Part shown: piece by piece, positions 7,985-15,868 of the stretch | Layout: each line of letters opens with the position of its first letter | How positions within the stretch are numbered: position 1 is the stretch's first letter | Origin: Pseudarthrobacter sp. AL07 | GTDB taxonomy: Bacteria > Actinomycetota > Actinomycetes > Actinomycetales > Micrococcaceae | DNA length: 64,000 nucleotides | Direction of reading: 5' to 3' | Assembly (NCBI RefSeq): GCF_029960665.1 | Contig: NZ_JASBRB010000001.1 | Span: 248,001-312,000, forward strand | Translations under genes and position numbers: made by a program | Notes under the pieces: generated by a model | Databases searched by the model: none | What the model saw: only the letters and a program-made list of their open reading frames with translations | Told to the model about the DNA's origin: nothing

Positions 7985-9043
7985 CTAAAGCTTGACCTTC
8001 ACAGTTTCCCACGCCTGCCGCACGGCGTCATGCTCTGGCGAATCGCTGCCGAAGAGGTCCAGGGCGGATGCCGCCGTTGCCTTGGCGAACACGCGGAAAG
8101 TGGCGGTGGCAGGCAGTGAGCCGCCGGTCAGTGCGTCGTACCAGATCCGTCCCGGTGCCTCCCAGGCGTTGCCGCCAAGTGACTCCGCCGTGAGGTAGAA
8201 GGCCCGGTTGGGGATGCCGGAATTGATGTGGACGCCGCCGTTGTCGGCGCTGGTGCGCACATACGAGTCCATCGAATCTGGCTGCGGATCCTTGCCCAGC
8301 ACGTCGTCGTCGTACGCTGCGCCCGGCGCCTTCAGGGAGCGGAGAGCCGATCCCTCAACCTGAGGTGTGAAGATTCCCTCACCGATGAGCCAGCTGGCAT
8401 CGGTCACGGACTGGCTATTCAGGTACTGTTCCACGAGCGCGCCGAAAACATCGGACATGGATTCGTTGAGTGCACCTGCCTGGTTGCGGTAAGCCAACCC
8501 CGCCGAGTACTGGGTGACGCCGTGCGTCAGCTCGTGCCCGATGACGCTCAGCGACCGCGTGAAACGCTCGAAAACTTCGCCGTCCCCGTCACCGAAGACC
8601 ATCTGCCGGCCGTCCCAGAAAGCATTGTCGTAGAGCCTGCCAAAGTGCACTGTGGCATCGAGCGGCAGGCCTTCGCCGTCGATGGAGTTGCGGCCGAAGA
8701 TGTCGGCAAAGAGGCGGTGTGTGTGCCCAAGGCCGTCGTAGGCCTCATCAGCAGACTGATCGCCGAAAGCCGGTTCGCCTTCCTTGCGCACCAGCCTTCC
8801 CGGCAGGTTCTCGGAACCGCCGGCATCATAGATGCTCCTGTTGGGCGGGCCGGTGCGGACCTGCCGCAGTGCCGGGGGAACGGCCGGGACCGGCAGGGTA
8901 CGGGCCGACAGGACGGACCGGACGTGGCTCAGTGCTTCTTTGGCCGCCCGCGCAGCCGCAGAAAACTGCGGCTCGTCCAAGCGAGCCAACCGCCGCAACA
9001 AATACGGCGGAATGATGGAACAGAATGTGGCTGGAACGTGCAT
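7985..9043 (-). CDS. Protealysin-like M4 family zinc metallopeptidase
   Basis: The 352-residue enzyme has the thermolysin-family zinc motif HELTH at residues 170-174, the third ligand in ALNESMSD (Glu194) and a downstream NGGVHINSG histidine. The N terminus is short and carries IPPYLL, the PPxY-like element of protealysin propeptides, and shows no signal peptide. This group of M4 enzymes keeps a small precursor and is thought to act at least partly inside the cell. The start is preceded by GAGGGG nine bases upstream. The probable inhibitor gene follows on the same strand. A role in protein turnover or in interaction with other organisms is inference only. Confidence 0.92.
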   Translation of the reverse strand: MHVPATFCSIIPPYLLRRLARLDEPQFSAAARAAKEALSHVRSVLSARTLPVPAVPPALRQVRTGPPNRSIYDAGGSENLPGRLVRKEGEPAFGDQSADEAYDGLGHTHRLFADIFGRNSIDGEGLPLDATVHFGRLYDNAFWDGRQMVFGDGDGEVFERFTRSLSVIGHELTHGVTQYSAGLAYRNQAGALNESMSDVFGALVEQYLNSQSVTDASWLIGEGIFTPQVEGSALRSLKAPGAAYDDDVLGKDPQPDSMDSYVRTSADNGGVHINSGIPNRAFYLTAESLGGNAWEAPGRIWYDALTGGSLPATATFRVFAKATAASALDLFGSDSPEHDAVRQAWETVKVKL

Positions 9044-9318
9044 GGCCTACCCCTCGAGTTCGTTGAATCAGCCTACGAGCGGCCACCGACAATCTGATGA
9101 AGGCGCACGCAATCCAGCGCGAACGGACAGCTGTGGCGACGACCATGCGCGAAGGGTCATTTAAGCCCCACCCGGCGCAAGGGGACGCTGGAGGCTCTGA
9201 AGTGCACGGCGCGATTGAACGCATCAAAAGTCGCGTCGATGTTCTCCGAGTCGCGGAGTTATGCACATAGGCATTCAGCTTCGCCGTTATTGTCGGACCC
9301 TCCGGGGATGATTTGTGT

Positions 9319-10788
9319 ATGGATAGCAGAGCAGCTGTGGCGACGGCGGAGGCCCTTTCGGTGTCTTTCGCGGAGCTTGCTGCTGTGCTCCGGGGCGGGC
9401 CGGAAGCCGCCGGCTTCGGGGATGCTGATCCGTTGCGCCGGGTAGCGGATGATTTCCTGGACGGGCTGGCGGAGATCTCACGGTTGGACGCGAAAAGTGC
9501 TGCCCTGAAGGTCTGGCTGGCTGCCGGCTACAGCGCCGCTGCTGAGGCCCTTGCGGGCCCTTCCGAGTCCCCGCAGGACCACACCGGGCAGGAGATGGCC
9601 GTGATTGCCGAGGTCGCGTGCGTGCTGACGGTCAGTGAACGCGCCGCCAGTGCCCTGCTCGCTGAGGCACACGCGCTGACTACCGCCCTGCCGCTGACGT
9701 TCTCGGCGCTGCAGGCCGGGGTCATTTCGTGGCAGCACGCGAGGATCATGGTCGATGAAACCGTGAACCTGGACCCTGCAGGCTCGCAAGCTCTCGAAGG
9801 GCATTTCCTGGACCCGGACGTCGCGAATCCGGCCCGTGGGTGCCCGGCCGGTGAGCTCGCCCCCGGGAGGTTCCGGCACAAGGCCCGCACCTGGCGGGAA
9901 CGCCATCATCCGGTCAGCATCGAAAAGCGCCACGCAAGGAGTGCTGCCGATCGGCGGGTGGAGTACGCCCCGGACCGTGACGGGATGGCCTGGCTCTCCG
10001 CGTACCTGCCCGCCGATCAGGCGGCCGGGATCTGGGACCGGACCACCACAGCCGCGAGGGCCCTCCAGGGGCCTCATGAGGGCCGGACTCTCAGCCAGCT
10101 CCGCGCCGACACCGCCGCGACCTGGCTCCTCGGCGCCAACACCAGCGCCGGGGCTGGAACCGGTGATGAGGGTAGGGAAAACAGCGGCAGCGCGACCGGT
10201 GAAACGAGCCACCAAGAGACCGGGGGCATCGCCGTGAGCGGCGGTGTTCCCTCACCCCGGGCACAGGTATTGATCACCGTCCCGGTCATGGCGCTGCTTG
10301 GCCTCACGGATGAACCGGCCATGCTCGACGGATACGGCCCCGTCCCACCGTCCATGGCCCGGCACCTGATCGCCGACGGTGCCGAATCCTTCCACCGGGT
10401 CCTGATCGACCCGCGAGACGGCGCTCCTTTGGAGATCGGACGGACCAGCTACCGGCTCACAAAAGCCCAACGCCAATGGCTCAGACTTCGGGACGGCAGA
10501 TGCCCGTTTCCCGGCTGCAGCAATCACTCCCTCGACAACGAAGCCGACCACCTCCTCGCCTGGGCCTACGGAGGCAGCACCGGGATCAGCAATCTCGGCC
10601 AGCCTTGCCCCCGCCATCACCGACTCCGCCACACCACAGCCTGGACACCCACTACAGCCACCAAGAACGAACCACCCGGCTGGACATCACCGTCCGGACG
10701 CCACTACACCAGCGAACACCCCGACTGGGAACCACCACACTGGCCAGCAAAGCTGACGACAGGTGCATCGAGCGCCACACCGCCGTAG
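9319..10788 (+). CDS. DUF222 / HNH endonuclease domain protein
   Basis: The 489-residue protein has an N-terminal DUF222 (13E12 repeat) region and a C-terminal HNH nuclease domain. The latter contains RDGRCPFPGC, then DNEADHLLAWAYGG and CPRHHRLRH, so the zinc cysteines and the catalytic histidines are present. Such genes occur in many copies in Micrococcaceae and mycobacteria, and their biological role is unknown; some are suspected to be mobile. I use the ATG at 9319 because it follows GGGGATGA. A TTG two codons upstream is also open. A Gly/Thr/Ser-rich linker divides the two domains. No partner gene is visible on either side. Confidence 0.9.
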   Translation: MDSRAAVATAEALSVSFAELAAVLRGGPEAAGFGDADPLRRVADDFLDGLAEISRLDAKSAALKVWLAAGYSAAAEALAGPSESPQDHTGQEMAVIAEVACVLTVSERAASALLAEAHALTTALPLTFSALQAGVISWQHARIMVDETVNLDPAGSQALEGHFLDPDVANPARGCPAGELAPGRFRHKARTWRERHHPVSIEKRHARSAADRRVEYAPDRDGMAWLSAYLPADQAAGIWDRTTTAARALQGPHEGRTLSQLRADTAATWLLGANTSAGAGTGDEGRENSGSATGETSHQETGGIAVSGGVPSPRAQVLITVPVMALLGLTDEPAMLDGYGPVPPSMARHLIADGAESFHRVLIDPRDGAPLEIGRTSYRLTKAQRQWLRLRDGRCPFPGCSNHSLDNEADHLLAWAYGGSTGISNLGQPCPRHHRLRHTTAWTPTTATKNEPPGWTSPSGRHYTSEHPDWEPPHWPAKLTTGASSATPP

Positions 10789-10969
10789 CCCGGGCAGCAT
10801 CGCGGGTCTTTAATCCAGGCCCACGGTCAGGCGAGGAGTCTGACGAGCCGGCCTGCGGCTCAACACGGTGGCCGCTATCCGCACGTACGACTTCGCTACG
10901 GCGTCCAGTGTCCCTTGATGCTGGGCGCTAGGGCCCCAAGTGTTTGCTCGCGCCGGGGGTGGAACGCAG

Positions 10970-11006
10970 AAAACCCCCGCCGCTTTTGCAAGCGGCAGGG
11001 GTTTTT
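10970..11006. terminator. Bidirectional rho-independent terminator beside the tRNA gene
   Basis: The sequence runs AAAACCCC, a GC stem, a TTTGC-type loop, the complementary stem, then GGGGTTTTT. It reads as a terminator on both strands. On the minus strand it lies just after tRNA-Arg and would end that transcript. Confidence 0.85.
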
Positions 11007-11011
11007 CTCTG

Positions 11012-11084
11012 TGCCCTCGATTGGAATCGAACCAACGACCTTCTGCTCCGGAGGCAGACGCTCTATCCCCTGAGCTACGAGGGC
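11012..11084 (-). tRNA. tRNA-Arg (anticodon CCG)
   Basis: The reverse complement folds as a standard cloverleaf of 73 bases. The acceptor arms are GCCCTCG and CGAGGGC with discriminator A, the D arm is GCTC-GAGC, the anticodon arm TCTGC-CTCCGGA-GCAGA gives CCG, and the T arm contains TTCGATT. The 3' CCA is not encoded. The gene lies downstream of the flavin operon on the same strand and is closed by a bidirectional terminator. Confidence 0.95.
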
Positions 11085-11162
11085 AATTCAGGGATCCTGC
11101 CGTTGCCAGCGGGACGTCCTAGAGCTTAGCAGGAAGGTGCCTGCAAGGAAAAACGGCCGGCG

Positions 11163-12722
11163 TCAGTAGCCGGAAAACGAGTCAACATGCACCCGTCGAG
11201 CGCCGGCTTTCCGGGCTGCACGGCGCAGCGAAGCGACGCTCGCAGGGGACCCGGAGATGTAGACGGCGCGGTTGGTAATGTCGGGCACCAGGACCTTCAG
11301 GGAATCTCCGTCCAGCCGTCCAGCGGCGGCACCCCCGGACTCCGGCGTCCCGGCATCGGTGATGAACGACGGCGGGACGGAACCGTCCGCGAGGCGAGCC
11401 AGGATACGCGCCCCGGACGCCTGCAGCTCGGGCGCATAGGCAATTTCCGCAGGATTGCGTGCCAGTAGAAGCAGCACCACGTCCCGGTCCTGGGCCGCGC
11501 CGGAAGACAGATGGGCAAGAAAAGGCGTGATGCCAATGCCCGCGGCGATCAGGAGGACGGGGGTTCGGGGATCGCGGGGCAGGACAAAATCTCCGCCCAC
11601 GGACGTGGCCGCCACTTCGTCACCGGGCTTCAGGTCCAGCAGGACTTTCTTCGCCGCGGACAGGGGCTCGGCCGTCCGGACGCCAAACGTCACCGTCTCC
11701 GAACCGGGGGCACTGGTCAAACTGAACACCCGGCGTCGGCCTTTACCGTCTGACTTCGCGTGCGGCAGATCCAGTTCCATATACTGTCCCGGCACAAAGC
11801 GGATGGGCCGGGACGGTTCAAAGGCAAACTCCGTGGTGCTCGGCGTCAACGGACGGGAGCCCGTGAACCGGAGCCTGAGCCCGCCCCGCTGGCCCACGAG
11901 AAACGCCAGCAGGTTGCCGGTCAGCAGTGCCAGTTCCGGAGAGTTGGCGATGAAGCCGAAGTTGTAAGGGAGTGCGAAGAGCGCGCCAACGACGGCAGCG
12001 AGTGCGAGCTGTTGCCAGCGGCGTGGCGCGAGGGTGAGAGGCTCTGTCAGCATAAAGCCGACGAAGAACAGCAACGGTCGTTGGGCGAGTGCCTGCCAGA
12101 GTGCGCTGCCCAAGGTGAGCCCTGCCTGCATCAGCTCAGCGCTCACAATCGCCGTGGCAACCACAAGGAACAAGGACGCCATCAGCAACTTCCGTGTCCG
12201 GTACAGGACCAGGAGGATCCCCGGGATCAGCAGCCAGAGCATGGCGGGGGTCGCCGCCCACCATGTCGCTATGTTCAGTCCGGTCAGCCCGGTCACGAAC
12301 GCTCCGGCAGCGGCGGGGTTGAAGATGTGCCGGCCACGCCAGGCCAACGCGTATTTGGAGGCGGAGGCCAGCACACAAGCCAGGGCCACCCCCGCCATAT
12401 CCAGGGGCGTAAAGGAGGGCCAGAACAGGAAATACAGCAGCAGGCCGGTGATCAGCGACGACTCGGAATGCGGGCGGACGTGGAAAAGGGCGGCCAGCCC
12501 GCGGTTGGACACATAGGTCAGGCCAAGACACATCGCCAGGTGGACCAGCATCTGCGGGATGCCGAACGTCAGCCAGCCAAGGGCATTCAGCAGAAGGCTG
12601 TACGCGGCAAGAGCGGCCAGTACCAGGAGGATCAGCCGGTACATCGTGTACTTGCCCAACACGGCGTCCAACCGGCCGGCGGTGAATACGGCAGTTGCCT
12701 TGGGGGAGTCAACGGGGCTCAT
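11163..12722 (-). CDS. Fusion of NqrB/RnfD-like membrane domain and ferredoxin-NADP reductase-like domain
   Basis: The first 280 of 519 residues are hydrophobic, with about eight to ten membrane segments. They carry NqrB/RnfD landmarks: SESSLITG (87-94), IFNPAAAG (133-140) and MLTEPLT (224-230). The remaining residues form a reductase module with the FAD motif RVFS (331-334), the nucleotide motif AAGIGITP and the C-terminal VHVDSFSGY. This suggests electron flow from cytosolic NAD(P)H through FAD into the membrane and out to a flavin on the outer face. I do not see the SGAT flavin-attachment motif of NqrB; the nearest match is WWAATPA (154-160). The start overlaps the apbE stop by four bases, placing it last in a three-gene operon. 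Confidence 0.85.
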   Translation of the reverse strand: MSPVDSPKATAVFTAGRLDAVLGKYTMYRLILLVLAALAAYSLLLNALGWLTFGIPQMLVHLAMCLGLTYVSNRGLAALFHVRPHSESSLITGLLLYFLFWPSFTPLDMAGVALACVLASASKYALAWRGRHIFNPAAAGAFVTGLTGLNIATWWAATPAMLWLLIPGILLVLYRTRKLLMASLFLVVATAIVSAELMQAGLTLGSALWQALAQRPLLFFVGFMLTEPLTLAPRRWQQLALAAVVGALFALPYNFGFIANSPELALLTGNLLAFLVGQRGGLRLRFTGSRPLTPSTTEFAFEPSRPIRFVPGQYMELDLPHAKSDGKGRRRVFSLTSAPGSETVTFGVRTAEPLSAAKKVLLDLKPGDEVAATSVGGDFVLPRDPRTPVLLIAAGIGITPFLAHLSSGAAQDRDVVLLLLARNPAEIAYAPELQASGARILARLADGSVPPSFITDAGTPESGGAAAGRLDGDSLKVLVPDITNRAVYISGSPASVASLRRAARKAGARRVHVDSFSGY

Positions 12723-13585
12723 GAGAACAGTGTCCCTTCAAATCCGGCTGAGTAGGCGGCACTGCCATCAGAAAAAACCGTGAGCCAGGAAAAATCGAAT
12801 GTCTGTTCCAGTTCGCTGCCGGGGACAAAGAACAGGGCCGTGGCCAAAGCATCGGCAGCCATGGTGCTTTCAGCCATGGTCCACGTGCCCACCGCGGTGC
12901 TGACGGGTAGCCCTGTGGTGCCATCGAGCACATGGTGCAGGCCGTCGCCCCATGCCCGTCGGTTTGAGGCTGACGCGCACAAGGCGTTGCCTGCCAGCGA
13001 CACAGTGCCGATGGCCCTCGCCGAATCGTACGGGTGCTCCAATGCCACGGACACCGGATCAGGCCCGCGGTGAAGCAGGTCGCCGCTGGCGTCAATCAGG
13101 AAGGAATCCACGCCACAGGAGCGCAACTCAACAGCGAGAAGGTCCACCAGTTGTCCTTTCCCAACAGCACCGATATCCAGAACCACGGGGGCGAAGGTGG
13201 TCAGAACCTGGCCGTTCCACGTCAGGACGTCCTCCCAGCGGGGTGCCGGAAGTGCGGACCCTTCAGGCCGGAGGGAATATGCGGCGTCGTACCCGAGGCG
13301 CTCCAGGCTGCCGCCGATCAGGGGCGTCATCGCTCCGCCGGTGATGTCATACAGCGAGCGGTACAGCCAACCAAGGTCGGCGGCTTCCGCCGGCAGCTCA
13401 TACCGCCCCGGCTCGCGGGCCATGGCACTGACTGTCGAATCGGACCTAAAACGGGACCAGTCGCCGTCGTACCGCTCCACCAAGGTGAGCAGTCGGGCCC
13501 GGACACTGGCATCGAGCGGACTGGGCGTGGAGATTTCCCACCGGGTACCGATGCCGTCGAAGCGGAAGTCCTCCGGGTCCGGCAC
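12719..13585 (-). CDS. apbE: ApbE-family FAD:protein FMN transferase
   Basis: The 288-residue protein matches the flavin transferase family through MTPLIGG, the LDIGAVGKG motif (usually DLGGIAKG), DASGDL, HHVLDGTTG and ADALATALF. ApbE proteins split FAD and attach FMN covalently to a Thr or Ser of a partner protein outside the membrane. No signal peptide or lipobox is visible at the N terminus (MPDPEDFRFDGIGTRW), which is odd for an enzyme expected to act extracytoplasmically. It may start further upstream or be exported differently. It lies three bases after the FMN-binding lipoprotein gene and overlaps the membrane reductase gene, so the obvious substrate is that lipoprotein. Confidence 0.9.
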   Translation of the reverse strand: MPDPEDFRFDGIGTRWEISTPSPLDASVRARLLTLVERYDGDWSRFRSDSTVSAMAREPGRYELPAEAADLGWLYRSLYDITGGAMTPLIGGSLERLGYDAAYSLRPEGSALPAPRWEDVLTWNGQVLTTFAPVVLDIGAVGKGQLVDLLAVELRSCGVDSFLIDASGDLLHRGPDPVSVALEHPYDSARAIGTVSLAGNALCASASNRRAWGDGLHHVLDGTTGLPVSTAVGTWTMAESTMAADALATALFFVPGSELEQTFDFSWLTVFSDGSAAYSAGFEGTLFS

Positions 13586-13588
13586 GGC

Positions 13589-14053
13589 CTACTGGGCCTC
13601 GGCCTTGATCTTGTCCAGCGCCTGGTTGAAGCCGCCGCTGGTGAGCGAGGACCCGGCCACCTTGGAGACCTTGAGTTCATCGATGCTCTTGCCCACAACC
13701 TGCGCCGCGATCCCGCCGGCGAACTCGCCCTGGAATTTCCGCGTGTTCGGGCTCGAAGGGTGCTGGGTGATGTTCACGGCGGTGACCGTACCGGAGGCGA
13801 GCGTCAGCTCAACCCCGACGGTTTCGGTGCCATTGGGGGACACATAGGTGCCGTCGGCACTGTAGGTGCCGTCTACATAGGACGAGCCGCTGCTGGCCGT
13901 CGTTGATGCTGTGCCGGAAGGGGCGGTGGATGCCCCGGAGGTGTTCTCGGATGTTGAGGCGGGTGTGGCCGACGGCGCGCAGCCCGCCACTGTTCCGGCG
14001 AGGGACAGGCCGGCGATGCCGACGAAAACACTCTTGCGGACTGACGGACTCAT
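13589..14053 (-). CDS. FMN-binding domain lipoprotein (RnfG/NqrC-like), likely covalent flavin carrier
   Basis: The 154-residue protein begins with a lipoprotein signal peptide ending TVAGC (Cys25), followed by a Ser/Thr-rich tether to about residue 60. The C-terminal 95 residues form an FMN-bind domain starting YVDGTYSADG. The expected flavin-attachment motif, normally SGAT-type, appears as AGSSLTS at 133-139, so Ser136 is the predicted attachment residue. It would carry FMN on the outer face of the membrane and accept electrons from the membrane reductase encoded downstream. It is the first gene of the operon and is divergent from argS, with 160 bases between the starts. Confidence 0.88.
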   Translation of the reverse strand: MSPSVRKSVFVGIAGLSLAGTVAGCAPSATPASTSENTSGASTAPSGTASTTASSGSSYVDGTYSADGTYVSPNGTETVGVELTLASGTVTAVNITQHPSSPNTRKFQGEFAGGIAAQVVGKSIDELKVSKVAGSSLTSGGFNQALDKIKAEAQ

Positions 14054-14201
14054 ATTGGGGCTCGTTTCGTGGGCTGGGTGCTTATGGTGTACTCAACGTC
14101 TGATTCATCGTATTGGTTCACCCTGCGTATTAGCAGTGCTTCCGCTGTGAGGAAAAACAGTCACGCACCATCCCGAAATTCGTCCATGTGGCAGCCGCCG
14201 G

Positions 14202-14207
14202 TAGGCT
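14202..14207 (+). promoter_or_regulatory. Candidate leaderless -10 box (TAGGCT) for argS
   Basis: TAGGCT ends six bases before the GTG start at 14214. The interval AGAGGG could also act as a ribosome binding site in a longer transcript, so the two readings are not exclusive. Confidence 0.45.
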
Positions 14208-14213
14208 AGAGGG

Positions 14214-15863
14214 GTGACTCCCGAAGAACTCTCCCTCGCCATATCCGCCTGCCTGAAAGACGCCGTCGCCGCTGGCGAAATCGCGCTTTCTGCATCAGCT
14301 GTCCCTGATGAGGTGCGCGTGGAGCGACCGAAGAACCGGGAGCACGGAGACTGGGCCACCAATATAGCCCTCCAGCTTTCCAAGCAGGCCGGCACCAACC
14401 CGCGTGAATTCGCCACCATCCTCAGCGCCCGGTTGAAGTCCATCGACGGCGTCTCTGCTGTCGATATCGCCGGCCCCGGCTTCCTGAACATCACGGTGGA
14501 CGCGGCCGCCGCGGGTGCCCTGGCGAAGGCCATTGTGGAAGCCGGCCGGGACTACGGCACCACCACCACGCTCGCCGGCCACGTGGTGAACATGGAATTT
14601 GTGTCGGCGAACCCCACCGGTCCGCTGCACATCGGCCACACCCGCTGGGCCGCCTTGGGTGACGCCATCGCCCGCGTTCTGCGTGCTTCAGGCGCGGAGG
14701 TCACCGCCGAGTACTACATCAACGACGCCGGTTCGCAGATGAATGTGTTCGCGAACTCTGTTTATTCCAGGCTGCACGGACTTCCGGTGCCGGAGGGCGG
14801 CTACCCGGGCCAGTACATTGCAGACCTCGGCCACGACGTTCTGAGCGCGCACCCCGATATCCGCGAGCTCACCGAAGTCGCCGCCCTCCCCGTCATCCGC
14901 GCTGCCGCCTACAAGGCCCAGCTGAAGGACATCAAGGACACGCTCGCCGATTTTGGCGTTGCCTTCGACGTCTACTTCTCGGAGCAGGAACTGCACGACG
15001 CCGGCGCGATCGAAAGTGCCGTGGCCCGCCTTCGCGAGCAGGGCCACGTGTTCGACGACGGCGGTGCGGTCTGGTTGCGCACCACCGACTTCGGCGACGA
15101 CAAGGACCGCGTGATGATCCGCGCGAACGGCGAACCCACCTACTTTGCCGCGGACGCCGCTTACTACTTGTCCAAAAAGGACCGTGGCTTCACCGAGAAA
15201 ATCTACCTCCTCGGCGCCGACCACCACGGCTACATCAACCGGCTTAAGGCCATCGCTGCCTGTGCCGGCGATGATCCCGACGTGAACATCGAGGTGCTGA
15301 TCGGCCAGCTGGTCTCTGTCAATGGCGCCAAGCTGTCCAAACGGGCCGGTAACATCATCGAGCTCAAGGATCTCATCGACTGGCTGGGCAAGGACGCCGT
15401 GCGGTACTCCCTGGCCCGTTTCCCTGCGGATTCCCCACTCACCCTGGATCCTGACCTGCTGAAGAAGCACAGCAACGAGAACCCGGTCTTCTACGTCCAG
15501 TACGCCCATGCGCGTACCCGCGGCGCGGCCCGCAACGCCGTGGCTGCAGGCGTGGACCGGAGCGCCTTCGAGGCCTCGCTGCTGGATCATGCCACGGAAA
15601 ACGAACTGCTCTCCTACTTGGGCAGCTACCCGTCCATCGTGGCCAAGGCAGCGGAGCTGCGTGAGCCGCACCGCGTGGCCCGCCATCTTGAGGTCATCGC
15701 CGGCGCGTACCACCGCTGGTACGACGCCTGCCGCATCGCACCCATGGGTGACGAACCGGTGACCGACGTTAACCGGACGCGCCTGTGGCTGAACGACGCC
15801 ACCAGCCAGGTGCTGGCCAACGGCCTTGACCTTCTTGGCGTTTCCGCGCCGGAACGGATGTAA
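14214..15863 (+). CDS. argS: Arginyl-tRNA synthetase
   Basis: The 549-residue class I synthetase joins arginine to tRNA-Arg in the cytoplasm. The HIGH motif appears as HIGHTR after the family segment VSANPTGPL, and the KMSKS counterpart reads KLSKRAG. The C-terminal anticodon-binding helices end with a Met, as in most ArgRS proteins. The GTG start gives the expected N terminus (MTPEELSLAISACL). It heads the argS-lysA-hom-thrC-thrB cluster, with only five bases before lysA. Linkage of argS to lysA is known in corynebacteria and mycobacteria. Confidence 0.97.
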   Translation: MTPEELSLAISACLKDAVAAGEIALSASAVPDEVRVERPKNREHGDWATNIALQLSKQAGTNPREFATILSARLKSIDGVSAVDIAGPGFLNITVDAAAAGALAKAIVEAGRDYGTTTTLAGHVVNMEFVSANPTGPLHIGHTRWAALGDAIARVLRASGAEVTAEYYINDAGSQMNVFANSVYSRLHGLPVPEGGYPGQYIADLGHDVLSAHPDIRELTEVAALPVIRAAAYKAQLKDIKDTLADFGVAFDVYFSEQELHDAGAIESAVARLREQGHVFDDGGAVWLRTTDFGDDKDRVMIRANGEPTYFAADAAYYLSKKDRGFTEKIYLLGADHHGYINRLKAIAACAGDDPDVNIEVLIGQLVSVNGAKLSKRAGNIIELKDLIDWLGKDAVRYSLARFPADSPLTLDPDLLKKHSNENPVFYVQYAHARTRGAARNAVAAGVDRSAFEASLLDHATENELLSYLGSYPSIVAKAAELREPHRVARHLEVIAGAYHRWYDACRIAPMGDEPVTDVNRTRLWLNDATSQVLANGLDLLGVSAPERM

Positions 15864-15868
15864 GACCC

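Noticed and set aside
9319-10788. DUF222-HNH gene as part of an insertion element or intein
   Set aside because: No terminal inverted repeats, target duplications or split host gene are visible around it.
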